From Nitrosotalea sp. (GTDB taxonomy: Archaea; Thermoproteota; Nitrososphaeria; Nitrososphaerales; Nitrosopumilaceae): DNA of 64,000 nt. The position numbers were made by a program, and so were the translations under genes. The notes beneath the pieces are model-generated. The model had not been told where the DNA came from. It saw only the letters and a list, made by a program, of their open reading frames with translations, and did not search any database. Of this stretch, positions 18,858-27,859 are shown one piece after another. The stretch covers positions 1 through 64,000 of the forward strand of contig JANWLA010000023.1 in NCBI GenBank assembly GCA_025451075.1, in the 5' to 3' direction. Numbering within the stretch: the first letter of the stretch is position 1; every line of letters starts with the position of its first letter.

Positions 18858-19106
18858 GTGACCGATATTTCGGAATTAACTCCAACAAAAACAATTGATG
18901 TACGTGGTATGTTCTGTCCTGAACCTGTCTTTAGAACAAAGATAGAGATGGAAAGAATGGCTGTAGGAAATATTCTGAAAATAACTGCCGACGATCCTGC
19001 ATCTGAAGAGGACATAACAAGATGGGTAACTAGAATGGGTCACCAATTAATTGGTATTAAAAAAACGGACAAAGACCTAGAGTTTACCATTAAAAAGGTG
19101 AAATAA
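18858..19106 (+). CDS. TusA/SirA-like sulfur carrier protein
   Basis: An 82-residue protein with the signature DVRGMFCPEPVFRTK; Cys20 is the sulfur-carrying residue. TusA-like proteins relay persulfide sulfur to thiolation or molybdenum-cofactor pathways. Start is GTG at 18858. It is followed 4 nt later by the cysteine synthase gene, so sulfur transfer and cysteine formation are probably co-expressed. Confidence 0.88.
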   Translation: MTDISELTPTKTIDVRGMFCPEPVFRTKIEMERMAVGNILKITADDPASEEDITRWVTRMGHQLIGIKKTDKDLEFTIKKVK

Positions 19107-19110
19107 TTCC

Positions 19111-20109
19111 TTGGCTGAAACATTGGACGATGCCGCTGGGATGTCCATAAAAATTGGCGGTACTCCAACTGTAAAACTAGAATCACTTTCAAAAAATCAA
19201 ACAGAATATCATGCTAAACTAGAATTCTACAATCCATTTGGTTCTGTAAAAGACAGGGCTGCATACTGGATGGTAAAGATGGCAGAGGAGGCAGGTCTGA
19301 TAAAACGAGGACATACAATAATCATAGAGCCCACCTCTGGAAACACCGGCATTGCACTTGCAGGAATTGCAAAGATTCTTGGATACAAAGTTGAGATCGT
19401 AATTCCTGAAAAAGCAAGTGACGAGACAAAGAAAATAATCGAATCACTTGGTGCTACGCTATACCAAACATCTGATGACTTGTGCCCAAAGGTGGGTGCA
19501 GGAACGGATCAAAGTATTGCGCTTGCATGCTCTATTGCGTCTGCAAGACCTGACAAGTATTATTCTCCTAACCAGTATGCAAACGAAGCAAACTTTATGG
19601 GCCATTACAAAGGAACTGGTCCTGAAATCTGGGAACAGACTCAAGGAAAGATAACTCACTTTTTCACTGGTGTTGGAACAGGCGGAACCATAACTGGAAT
19701 AGGTGTATATCTAAAAGAAAAAAATCCTGGTATCAAGATTATAGCAGTACAGCCCCAGCAGAACCACTTGATTCAGGGCCTGAGAAATTTTGAAGAGTCT
19801 GCCAAGCCTGATTTATTCATCAAGCGTGAAAAAGTAGTTGATGACTGGATAACAATTACAAACGAAGAGGCGTTTGCTTCTGTTAAAGAAATCTTGCAAA
19901 AAGAAAAGATGTTGGTAAGCCCATCGTCTGCTACAGTCTACACTGCCATGAAAAAATACAACATTGCAAACGGATATGCAGTTGGAATATTTGCAGACGA
20001 TGGAAGAAAATTCAAGAGCCTCTATACTCATCAGAAAATATTTACTGACGAAGAATTCGAGTCTGCACTGAAAAACTCAAAATACATATCCAAAGTCCAG
20101 TCTGCCTGA
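19111..20109 (+). CDS. Cysteine synthase family PLP enzyme
   Basis: A 332-residue fold-type II PLP enzyme forming cysteine from an activated serine and sulfide. Lys47 in NPFGSVKDRAAYWM forms the Schiff base; PTSGNTGIALA binds the substrate carboxylate and GVGTGGTITG the PLP phosphate. O-acetylserine or O-phosphoserine could be the donor, and sequence alone does not decide. TTG start at 19111, 4 nt after the TusA-like gene; convergent with trxB. Confidence 0.9.
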   Translation: MAETLDDAAGMSIKIGGTPTVKLESLSKNQTEYHAKLEFYNPFGSVKDRAAYWMVKMAEEAGLIKRGHTIIIEPTSGNTGIALAGIAKILGYKVEIVIPEKASDETKKIIESLGATLYQTSDDLCPKVGAGTDQSIALACSIASARPDKYYSPNQYANEANFMGHYKGTGPEIWEQTQGKITHFFTGVGTGGTITGIGVYLKEKNPGIKIIAVQPQQNHLIQGLRNFEESAKPDLFIKREKVVDDWITITNEEAFASVKEILQKEKMLVSPSSATVYTAMKKYNIANGYAVGIFADDGRKFKSLYTHQKIFTDEEFESALKNSKYISKVQSA

Positions 20110-20112
20110 TTG

Positions 20113-21075
20113 TTACTTGTGCTCTGAGAGGTACTTGTCTACATCAATTGCAGCCATACAACCAAAAGCCGCTGCTGTAATTGCTTGCCTGTATCTGTGG
20201 TCGTGTACATCTCCTGCCGCAAAGATTCCATCTACATTTGTCTGTGTGTGATTTTTGAGTGCAATGTATCCATTGCTATCAAAGTCAATCTGGCCCTGGA
20301 ATAATTTTGTATTTGGCTCGTGGCCTATTGCTACAAAGAGACCTCCCACTTCTAATGTGTCAACCTTGTTTGTGGTGACATCTTTTACCGTGATCTGGTT
20401 GACTTTTTGGCTTCCCTTTATCTCTTCGATTACAGTATTCCAGTGAAATTGGATCTTTTTATTTTCAAAAGCTCTATCTTGCATTACTTTACTTGCACGA
20501 AGTGTGTCCTTTCTGTGTATCACGTGTACCTTGTTTGCAAACTTTGTAAGAAATATGGCCTCTTCCATGGCAGAGTCGCCTCCGCCTGCAACAACAATTT
20601 CCTGATTCTTAAAAAATGGTCCATCACATGTGGCACAATATGAAACACCGCGTGCACTAAACTCTTGTTCTCCTTTTGCACCTATCTTTCTTGGTGTGGC
20701 ACCTGTTGCAATGATTACTGCATCTGCTTCGTATTCCTCAGAATATGTCAAAATCTTAAACGGCTTGCGTTTGAAATCAACATTTACTACTTCATCGTCA
20801 ATGATTGTGGTCCCCATCCTTTCTGCCTGCTGTCTCATTGTTGTCATCAGCTCTGGGCCCATGATGCCGTTTGCAAAACCTGGAAAATTTTCAACTTCTG
20901 TTGTAAGCATTAACTGGCCTCCTGGGAGGATTCCTGAGATGATGAGGGTCTCACGTTTTGCACGTGACGTGTATATTGCTGCAGTGTATCCGGCAGGACC
21001 TGCACCGATAATTATTACATCAAACTTTTTTTTCACTTCTGGTTTCTTGTTTTCTGATCTTATCTCTGCTTGCAC
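20113..21075 (-). CDS. trxB: Thioredoxin reductase
   Basis: A 320-residue FAD/NAD(P)H enzyme. FAD motif IIIGAGPAGYTAAIY at about 21-35, the redox pair in CATCDGPFF, the nucleotide motif VAGGGDSAMEEA, and the C-terminal GIFAAGDVHDHRYRQAITAAAFG are all present. It reduces thioredoxin-like proteins. Start GTG at 21075. Ends 4 nt from the cysteine synthase stop. Confidence 0.94.
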   Translation of the reverse strand: MQAEIRSENKKPEVKKKFDVIIIGAGPAGYTAAIYTSRAKRETLIISGILPGGQLMLTTEVENFPGFANGIMGPELMTTMRQQAERMGTTIIDDEVVNVDFKRKPFKILTYSEEYEADAVIIATGATPRKIGAKGEQEFSARGVSYCATCDGPFFKNQEIVVAGGGDSAMEEAIFLTKFANKVHVIHRKDTLRASKVMQDRAFENKKIQFHWNTVIEEIKGSQKVNQITVKDVTTNKVDTLEVGGLFVAIGHEPNTKLFQGQIDFDSNGYIALKNHTQTNVDGIFAAGDVHDHRYRQAITAAAFGCMAAIDVDKYLSEHK

Positions 21076-21105
21076 AAGTCAAACTCATTCAAGTTCATAT
21101 TTAAA

Positions 21106-21894
21106 TTATTCATGCTTTTTGATCGATTCAAGAATTCCCCGGTGGTGTTCGCAGAGTTTTCCTAGATTGATTTGTGCATGGATAAGATCTTCTTGCCAAT
21201 GTGCGTTATACAGGATGCAGTCCTTTGAATCGCAAAATGGCTCTGATGTGAGATGGTAAAAAATTGCCTGGAGTGCATATCCTCGTACCACCTTGTCAAG
21301 ATTGGTATCATGGTATTCCAAAAATTTTCCTCTGAACTTGTCTTTTAATGCATCAAGGTTTAGGCCCTGAGAGATGCTATGTTGCATTATTAGATAATAT
21401 GCGCGCGGTTTTGCAGGTGCTTCTATTATTCCAGTAGTTGAGATTATCGCAGGATTGGCACAAATCACTGCCCTTCCATGGTATCTGCAGTCTTCGTAAT
21501 CGTATGTGCACCCAAGTCTTGTGGTAAAAGCAATATGAAATGTATCCTGAGATGATTCTTCTTCTGGGATTGTGTTTTGTACGATATTTTGAATCTCAAA
21601 ACCATCATACAATACAATGTTGCTTGATTCAGAATTATTCCCAAATGATTTTTCTTCAAAGTTAATTTCTTCTTCTGTTGGGGTATGTGGCTCAAAGGGT
21701 GAGTGTGGATTGAAGACCCTTGATGATGCCAACTTGTATGCTGTATTGCTATCTAATTTGAAATGCAAAAAGAAATTCTTTCGCACTAGTACTGGTATTC
21801 CTAATGTCTCCTCTAGAAATTTTGCCAGATTGTTTATTTTAATTTCCGGAACGGATGGCTCATCATATAAGAAAATTCTAGATATCCTCATCAA
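21106..21894 (-). CDS. DUF6775-like putative metallopeptidase-related protein
   Basis: A 262-residue protein. The C-terminal segment has FCDSKDC, then NAHW, then LCEHH, which recalls the zinc-binding Cys pattern after the active site of archaemetzincins. The expected HExxHxxGxxH is not present; the aligned stretch reads RGYALQAIFYHLT. I believe it belongs to the archaeal family annotated as DUF6775 putative metallopeptidase, from memory. It may bind zinc but catalysis is doubtful. It is 30 nt from trxB on the same strand. Confidence 0.6.
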   Translation of the reverse strand: MMRISRIFLYDEPSVPEIKINNLAKFLEETLGIPVLVRKNFFLHFKLDSNTAYKLASSRVFNPHSPFEPHTPTEEEINFEEKSFGNNSESSNIVLYDGFEIQNIVQNTIPEEESSQDTFHIAFTTRLGCTYDYEDCRYHGRAVICANPAIISTTGIIEAPAKPRAYYLIMQHSISQGLNLDALKDKFRGKFLEYHDTNLDKVVRGYALQAIFYHLTSEPFCDSKDCILYNAHWQEDLIHAQINLGKLCEHHRGILESIKKHE

Positions 21895-21916
21895 GTACTT
21901 TTGAAAGTGAATTGAT

Positions 21917-22735
21917 TTATCTTCTTAGCTCTTTTAGCTTGGCTGCTGTAACTTCTGCCGCCTTTTTACCTGATAGCAACATGGAGCCATATGTTGGACC
22001 CATTCTTGCAAGGCCGTATGTTTCAGTGACAGACATGCCAGAAATGACAAGCCCTGGGTAGAGCTCACCTGTCTTGTATACTACTCTGTTTTCTCCATCG
22101 TCTATCCACATTGGATCCATTCCCTTCCATTCTACAAGTTTTCTGTCTACCAATCTTTTTACTGCAACAGAATCATGGCCTGATGCATCAATTACCATCT
22201 TGGCCTCTAATGCAATAGGATCCACACATGTTATGTTTCTTGGAAGTGCAGATACTGGCATCCAGTTTACAACAACTCCTGCTACGCGACCGTTCTTCAA
22301 AACTAGATCGTCAAACTTGGTTAATTGTAGAAACTTTACTCCAGCATCACATGCCGCTGCAATCAATTTTGATACTGCATGTGGACCTGGTGTTAGAAAG
22401 AGACCTTCGGAAATCTGTTTGTATGGAATTCCTAATTCATCCCATATCTTTTGTGCTGGAGCCCTCACTGTTACAGGATTCATCATGTATCCTCCAAGCC
22501 AGTAACCTCCGCCTAGGTAGTTGTTTTGTTCAATTACGAGGACCTTGAATCCCATTAATGATAATTCTCTGCTTGCAGTAAGACCTGCAGGGCCTGCGCC
22601 AATAATTATTACATCAGAATCTGATCTATCAATTAATACTTCATGAAACTCGTTTGCGATTGCCCGTGTGATCTCCACTTCTCTTAAATCTGCAAAAATC
22701 TTTGGTGCTTCGTCACTTAGAGTTGCTTTCTGCAT
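21917..22735 (-). CDS. thi4: Thiamine thiazole synthase Thi4 (Cys-type)
   Basis: A 272-residue NAD-binding enzyme making the thiazole moiety of thiamine. DVIIIGAGPAGLTASREL (41-58) and GGGYWLGGYMMNPVTVR are typical. The sulfur-donor position falls in NWMPVSALPRNITCVDP: Cys170 aligns with the suicidal Cys205 of yeast THI4, whereas methanogen enzymes have His there and use free sulfide. So this is probably a single-turnover or Cys-dependent enzyme. It follows the inositol-phosphate synthase gene by 37 nt. Confidence 0.9.
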   Translation of the reverse strand: MQKATLSDEAPKIFADLREVEITRAIANEFHEVLIDRSDSDVIIIGAGPAGLTASRELSLMGFKVLVIEQNNYLGGGYWLGGYMMNPVTVRAPAQKIWDELGIPYKQISEGLFLTPGPHAVSKLIAAACDAGVKFLQLTKFDDLVLKNGRVAGVVVNWMPVSALPRNITCVDPIALEAKMVIDASGHDSVAVKRLVDRKLVEWKGMDPMWIDDGENRVVYKTGELYPGLVISGMSVTETYGLARMGPTYGSMLLSGKKAAEVTAAKLKELRR

Positions 22736-22772
22736 AAAAAATTAACCTCTATTTTGCACATTAATAGTTTGC

Positions 22773-23843
22773 TCAGTTTACAAACGTCTCTTCAAAGGAT
22801 TCTATGCATTCTCTTATGTGCATCTTCTTTGATGGGCTCTTGAATGCATAGGCAGAAATGATATCTGCTTTTGCAAAGTCTTTGCTAGAAATGATTTTCT
22901 TTGCAGCCCTTATGGTATCAACTATGACGTTGCAGCCGTTTGTGCTATCATTTGTTCGAAGGGACAAGTCAAGCTCGACAGGAGAACTAAGAAAGCCTTT
23001 TGCCTCCATCCAATAGTAACTCACTCTAGAGTCTCCAAGCTGCTCTGCATATTCTGTTGTACCTGCAGTAGATTTGAAAGGAATTGGAGATTCTATTGCA
23101 ATGGAATCTGTCTTTATCTGCCTCTTTCGCTCCCTTGTTTCTTCTGCCATTGTGCTCTGGGTATCCTGATTGCCTCCCACATCAAGTTGGTATGCCTTTT
23201 GTAGTACAATGCCACGGCTTGCCATGAAATCAATCATGCCTCTGTGAAATGCTGTACCTCCAAACTGGCTCATCAGGTCGTCGCCAAGTATCAATAGTCC
23301 TTTTGATTCAAACGCCTTTCTTGTCTGTTCTGTGGCAGTCTTGGCAGATGTTGCATTAAAAAAAGAACAGCCTGCATCAAGTGCGGCTCTGGCATATTTC
23401 TCACCACTTTTTTCCATTCCAGAAGAGATTAGATTTACAACAAAGTCTGGCTTTGCTTTTTTGAGGGAATTTACAAACTCATCATAGCTTGATGATTTTA
23501 TCTGTCCATTTTGTGCAATATGCGATGGTGTGACATCATCTGAAATTCCAGGCTGGACTGTAACGTTTCCAAAGTCTGACTTGGAACCTTTTATAACATT
23601 TGTCAAGTTCTTGCCAACCTTTGATGCATCAATGTCATATGCTGCAGTAACTGTGAAATCGCTCAATGACAGTCCTGATATCTTTGGATGCCACAAACCG
23701 TCAGTAGAATTTTTGTAAAACTCAAAACCTTTTACAAGTGTAATGGATACATTGCCAATGCCAACTAGTGCAAGACTGATTTTATCTGACACGTTATTTT
23801 TTTCTTGCCGGTCATCATTTAACTCTTTTCTGGTTATGTGCAA
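22773..23843 (-). CDS. ino1: Inositol-3-phosphate synthase
   Basis: A 356-residue NAD-dependent enzyme converting glucose-6-phosphate to inositol-phosphate, the precursor of archaeal inositol lipids and solutes. Rossmann start LALVGIGNVSITLVKGFEFY (about 24-43), then NATSAKTA, GDDLMSQFGGTAFHRG and LDVGGNQDTQ are family blocks. Start TTG at 23843; a GTG at 23789 is an alternative. An inverted repeat covers the expected TATA position upstream. Probably co-transcribed with thi4. Confidence 0.88.
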   Translation of the reverse strand: MHITRKELNDDRQEKNNVSDKISLALVGIGNVSITLVKGFEFYKNSTDGLWHPKISGLSLSDFTVTAAYDIDASKVGKNLTNVIKGSKSDFGNVTVQPGISDDVTPSHIAQNGQIKSSSYDEFVNSLKKAKPDFVVNLISSGMEKSGEKYARAALDAGCSFFNATSAKTATEQTRKAFESKGLLILGDDLMSQFGGTAFHRGMIDFMASRGIVLQKAYQLDVGGNQDTQSTMAEETRERKRQIKTDSIAIESPIPFKSTAGTTEYAEQLGDSRVSYYWMEAKGFLSSPVELDLSLRTNDSTNGCNVIVDTIRAAKKIISSKDFAKADIISAYAFKSPSKKMHIRECIESFEETFVN

Positions 23844-23863
23844 CTAACAAGTTTTTCCTAGAC

Positions 23864-23888
23864 AAGTTGCAGACAAAATATGCAACTT
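23864..23888. promoter_or_regulatory. Inverted repeat AAGTTGCA-N9-TGCAACTT
   Basis: Perfect 8-bp arms separated by 9 bp between divergent ino1 and the siroheme reductase gene. The spacer contains TATTTT on the minus strand at 29-34 nt before the ino1 TTG, so the repeat straddles the likely ino1 TATA box, a position typical of an archaeal repressor. The divergent reductase gene has its own TATA (TTTATA, 23935-23940). Confidence 0.55.
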
Positions 23889-23966
23889 TTGCCATAATCA
23901 TACTGAATTTAGCGAAAATTCCCATAATACAAAATTTATATGCGTTCTGGAGACTAGCAAGAATAA

Positions 23967-25772
23967 TTGAGTAATACCAGTGTAAACCAGTCAAAGCCAG
24001 ATAATGCCCCCACTCACAAGGTAAACTGGGGAAGACTAGAAGAGGCAGAGAGATTCTCTGAGCTTGTAAAACAATACAGACAAGGAAAAATTACCCGTGA
24101 TGATTTTAGACGATTCAGGTTACAGCATGGTGCCTATGGCAGCAGAATGACTGATGATTACAGCATGATACGACTAAAGCTTCCAGCAGGCGAAGTCTAT
24201 GCCGAACAATTAGAGAAAGTTGCAGATCTCAGTGAACAATTCTCTATAGGCAGTGCACACGTATCCACCAGACAAAACTTTCAACTCCACTGGGTAGCAT
24301 TAGAGGATGTATCTGAGGTTCTAAGAGGCCTTGCAGAAGTTGGCATGACAACAAGGGAAGCATGTGGAAATTCTGTTCGAAGTATCATGTGTAGTCCTCT
24401 TGCGGGTGTGTGTCAAGACGAAATCTTTGATCCTACTCCGTATGCAGTTGCTGCAACAAAGTTTCTTTTACGAAATCCAATGTGCCAGTCACTTCCAAGA
24501 AAATTCAAGATAAACTTCACGTGTTGTGAAAAGCATGGCATGGCAAGAATGGTAGACATTGGTCTGATTCCACAAATAGTAGAAATAAACGGCAAGCCAC
24601 AACGTGGATTTAAAATATTTCTAGGAGGGGGACTTGGAGCCCAGTCATTTGTGGGCCATCAGCTGGAGCAATTCACTTCAGAAGATGAACTGCTGCATAC
24701 TATTGTTTCAGTAATTCGAATATTTGACAGACTTGGCAACAGGGAAAACATGGCAAGAGCAAGAATGCGTTATCTTGTAAACGAAATGGGTTGGGAAAAA
24801 TTCCAAAACTTGGTGTTAAAAGAGCGAGCAATGTTAAAGATGCTCTTGTCAATTTTGATAAAACTTGAAGTCGACAAGACTCCTGAAGTATTAAGAAAGA
24901 TATCAATCAGTTCTGAGATTCCATCTGTTCCACAAGGATTTGCAAGATGGAAAAAATCTAACACTTTCAAGCAAAAGCAACCAGGCTTTAGCTCTGTATT
25001 TCTTACACTAGAGTCAGGTGATGTAACATCAACACAGCTGAGGGCTATTGCAGAGATGGCAAGAGAGTTTACCGCAGACGGCCAGATACGAAACGGCTTT
25101 ACCCAAGATATGGTATTTCGATGGGTGCGAGACGAAGACCTCCCAAGGATATACTCAAAGCTCCTAGAGGTAGGACTTGCAAATCCTGGTGCACTCACAA
25201 TGGCATCTGTTGTAGGCTGCTCTGGAACAACTTCATGCAACTTGGCACTAACAAACTCACACAGACTTGCAAAGGAAGTACAAAGAAAATTCCTTGAGCT
25301 AAAAATTGATGAAGACGATGATCTGAGAAATTCTACTATCAAAATAAGTGGATGTCCCAACTCTTGTGGACAGCATGAAATTGCAACAATCGGATTTTAT
25401 GGTGGTGGTGGAAGGCTTGGAAAGGACATGTACCCATTGTATACCATGTCACTTGGAGGAAGATCTGATGAGGACACTACACTTGGACATTCATGTACAA
25501 AGGTTCCAGCAAAGAGAGTGATTCCAACAATTTTAAAAATTGTAGAGATATTCAAATCTGAAAAAAGACAAGGCGAAACACTTGACTTGTGGATACGCCG
25601 AGTAATCCAAGGAAATGGGGGACCAAAAGTATCATCACTTGAAACAATCAAAGAATTGCTCAAGCCTGTTGTACTTGCTCCAACAAAAGATCAGGATGAA
25701 GACTTTTACGCAGATTATGGAGGTGACGGAAGCTATCACACCAAAACAGGAAGGGGCGAATGTGCGGCTTGA
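23967..25772 (+). CDS. Ferredoxin-dependent sulfite/nitrite reductase (siroheme, 4Fe-4S)
   Basis: A 601-residue protein with two ferredoxin-like half domains and two reductase halves. The siroheme/[4Fe-4S] ligands are Cys418, Cys424, Cys463 and Cys467 (CSGTTSC…GCPNSCG). HVSTRQNFQLHWV is the first-half signature. It reduces sulfite to sulfide or nitrite to ammonia; adjacency to a rhodanese and nearby cysteine synthase favours sulfite, but this is not decisive. TTG start at 23967, with TATA at 23935-23940. It overlaps the rhodanese gene. Confidence 0.9.
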   Translation: MSNTSVNQSKPDNAPTHKVNWGRLEEAERFSELVKQYRQGKITRDDFRRFRLQHGAYGSRMTDDYSMIRLKLPAGEVYAEQLEKVADLSEQFSIGSAHVSTRQNFQLHWVALEDVSEVLRGLAEVGMTTREACGNSVRSIMCSPLAGVCQDEIFDPTPYAVAATKFLLRNPMCQSLPRKFKINFTCCEKHGMARMVDIGLIPQIVEINGKPQRGFKIFLGGGLGAQSFVGHQLEQFTSEDELLHTIVSVIRIFDRLGNRENMARARMRYLVNEMGWEKFQNLVLKERAMLKMLLSILIKLEVDKTPEVLRKISISSEIPSVPQGFARWKKSNTFKQKQPGFSSVFLTLESGDVTSTQLRAIAEMAREFTADGQIRNGFTQDMVFRWVRDEDLPRIYSKLLEVGLANPGALTMASVVGCSGTTSCNLALTNSHRLAKEVQRKFLELKIDEDDDLRNSTIKISGCPNSCGQHEIATIGFYGGGGRLGKDMYPLYTMSLGGRSDEDTTLGHSCTKVPAKRVIPTILKIVEIFKSEKRQGETLDLWIRRVIQGNGGPKVSSLETIKELLKPVVLAPTKDQDEDFYADYGGDGSYHTKTGRGECAA

Positions 25773-26569
25773 GCAAAGAAAAAACCACTCAAGTTACAGT
25801 CGATGCCGACAAGCTACGTTCTGAAATACGCGATAAAAGTGTCAAGGTTCTTGATATTAGAAAAGAAGAAGACTACAAACAAGGCCATATCACTGGGGCA
25901 ATAAATCTCCCGCTTGCATCTCTTCTTGCAGATGACAGCCCTGAAAAAGTTCTCCAATATGCCCAGTCATTTGGAATAGGTGACGAGACTCCGGTTGTAG
26001 TATACGATGATACATTTGGTGCACTTGCATCAAGGGTTGCTTGGACACTTGAATACATTGGACACGGCGATGTCTCTCTGCTTGATATAACATATGGCAC
26101 ATGGAAAAAACTTGGATTGGAGACAAGCTCTGAGATTCCATCTCCTGTAAAAACAAACCATTCCCTAAAACTGCAACCGCAGATTCTTGCAACTTCAGAT
26201 TATCTAGTGCCTGCCAAGGAAAAGGGTGCAATCCTGGTCGACAACAGGGAGCGACTCAACTTTTTAGAGCAGCACATCCCAGGTGCAATAAATATTCCAT
26301 ACAGAATGTTAGCATCAGGCCAAAACATACTCCGACCAAGAGATGATCTCAAAAGACTGATGCAAAACAGGAACATTAATGCAGATTCTGAAATTATAAC
26401 ATATTGCGGAAGTGTTGGCACGCTCTCAGGCCTAGGATACTATGCACTAAAATCACTTGGAATGAGCAACGTCAAGCTCTATGTACGCTCATTCAAGGAA
26501 TGGAAGTCTCTTGAAAAACCAATAGAAAAGCAAAATGATGCAAACTATTGGGACTTGTCTGCAGAATAA
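25760..26569 (+). CDS. Two-domain thiosulfate sulfurtransferase (rhodanese)
   Basis: A 269-residue protein with an inactive N-terminal rhodanese domain (Asp in YDDTFGALASR at the catalytic position) and a C-terminal domain with Cys216 in ITYCGSVGTLSGLG. It moves sulfane sulfur from thiosulfate or 3-mercaptopyruvate to an acceptor. ATG 25760 overlaps the reductase by 13 nt; TTG 25769 is an alternative start nearer the usual coupling. Works with the adjacent siroheme enzyme in sulfur assimilation or detoxification. Confidence 0.9.
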   Translation: MCGLSKEKTTQVTVDADKLRSEIRDKSVKVLDIRKEEDYKQGHITGAINLPLASLLADDSPEKVLQYAQSFGIGDETPVVVYDDTFGALASRVAWTLEYIGHGDVSLLDITYGTWKKLGLETSSEIPSPVKTNHSLKLQPQILATSDYLVPAKEKGAILVDNRERLNFLEQHIPGAINIPYRMLASGQNILRPRDDLKRLMQNRNINADSEIITYCGSVGTLSGLGYYALKSLGMSNVKLYVRSFKEWKSLEKPIEKQNDANYWDLSAE

Positions 26570-26571
26570 AT

Positions 26572-27720
26572 CTAGTAACTCTGTCCGGCTTCGTTTCTAA
26601 GCTTCTTTGTTATCATCATCTCAATGTTGCTAAAGAGATCAACCATCTTGTGTTTGTTTACCTGCAGATATTCAGTACCCTTGTCAGTCAGTCTTACCTT
26701 GTAAAGTCTAATGTCTCGGTGTTCCTCAAAAAAGTATTCTATCATCTGTCCGCCTTTTTTTGAAGGTTCGATGAACACGTCAAGCTTTGAAATTATTTCT
26801 GTAACATCTCCTTTTTCAATTGCAGTCTTTGCTGCCTGCACTGCCTCGTTTATCTCCTTGAGATTTTGTATGACAATTGGTTGCGGTTTTTTTGCAGTTC
26901 CAAAAAAGCCCTTTTTCTCGACACCAATTTTTTCAGCAAGCTCTGGAACTATCTCATACTCTTCTACTTTTTGCAATCCAAGATTTTTTTCTGTCTTGAT
27001 AAGCAAACCCTTCTCGACTAGTTTTCTTGCAGCGTCTTCGACTTCAAGCTTGCCAACCATTGTAGTCCAAACAATCTGTCCTACTTTGCGATACCCCTGT
27101 CTTACTGATTCTAAAACTACAACTTCAACAATTCTTCTATATCCTTCATCTGTTCTGATGTTTTCAAAATCCTTGTCCTTTACTGCCTTTTTGGCATTTT
27201 TGACATCTATCTCAATTGCACGCTTGAGTGCCTCGATTGACTCTGGTATGTGGTTTAGAAGTGAATGGTAACATGCCTTGTTGTACCATGACATTCCATC
27301 TGTTGGATTGGAGTCAATTGCCTTTTCTACACAATCTAGCGCTTTATCGTAATTTTTCTGCCTATAGTAAATCAAGCCTTTCAAGTTCCAGGCTTCGGCA
27401 TTAGTGACATCAATTTCATGGACCTTGTTGTATGCTTCCATTGCACTGGACAAGTCATTCATGTGAAAACGAGTGTATCCTAGTTTGAGTAATGATTCTA
27501 CATGGGTTGGGTCAACTCGCAATGCATCTTCAAAAGCCCTTGCTGCTTCGTCCATTCTTTCGTCTGCCATGAGGGAGACTCCTTTCTTGAAGTGCTTGTT
27601 TCTGCTATAGTTAGGATCCGTCAGTTTAGTATTCTTTGATTCCTCGGGTACGTTTGGCTCTGCCCTTCTTATCTCAGTAACTTCCTTTTTGTCTCCAAAT
27701 AGTTTCTTCACGGTCATCAA
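26572..27720 (-). CDS. TPR-repeat protein with winged-helix-like C-terminal half
   Basis: A 382-residue protein. About residues 45-185 hold four TPR units (…MDEAARAFEDALRVDPTHVESLLKLGYTRFHM…). The C-terminal half has helix-rich segments resembling a winged helix (AARKLVEKGLLIKTEKNLG…EYEIVPELAEKIG) and ends with a further LTDKGTEYLQV element. It may be a protein-interaction scaffold tied to transcription. Convergent with the rhodanese gene, 2 nt apart. Confidence 0.75.
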   Translation of the reverse strand: MMTVKKLFGDKKEVTEIRRAEPNVPEESKNTKLTDPNYSRNKHFKKGVSLMADERMDEAARAFEDALRVDPTHVESLLKLGYTRFHMNDLSSAMEAYNKVHEIDVTNAEAWNLKGLIYYRQKNYDKALDCVEKAIDSNPTDGMSWYNKACYHSLLNHIPESIEALKRAIEIDVKNAKKAVKDKDFENIRTDEGYRRIVEVVVLESVRQGYRKVGQIVWTTMVGKLEVEDAARKLVEKGLLIKTEKNLGLQKVEEYEIVPELAEKIGVEKKGFFGTAKKPQPIVIQNLKEINEAVQAAKTAIEKGDVTEIISKLDVFIEPSKKGGQMIEYFFEEHRDIRLYKVRLTDKGTEYLQVNKHKMVDLFSNIEMMITKKLRNEAGQSY

Positions 27721-27859
27721 AATGTGGATTAGCCGTAGATAAATAGATTAGTTTGAAAGGCAAACAGGTAGAAAACCGATTTCCAAGTATCTAAAAATTC
27801 ACAAATGGGCTTTATATCATATTGAAAATACAAAAATACTTAGGAATTACACGTAGAGC

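Noticed and set aside
20630..21259. Plus-strand 209-residue ORF
   Set aside because: It lies opposite trxB and the DUF6775-like gene, both with clear protein motifs; composition is that of an antisense shadow.
26711..27271. Plus-strand 186-residue ORF
   Set aside because: It is antisense to the TPR protein; Ser/Phe/Thr-rich composition without motifs is typical of a shadow frame.
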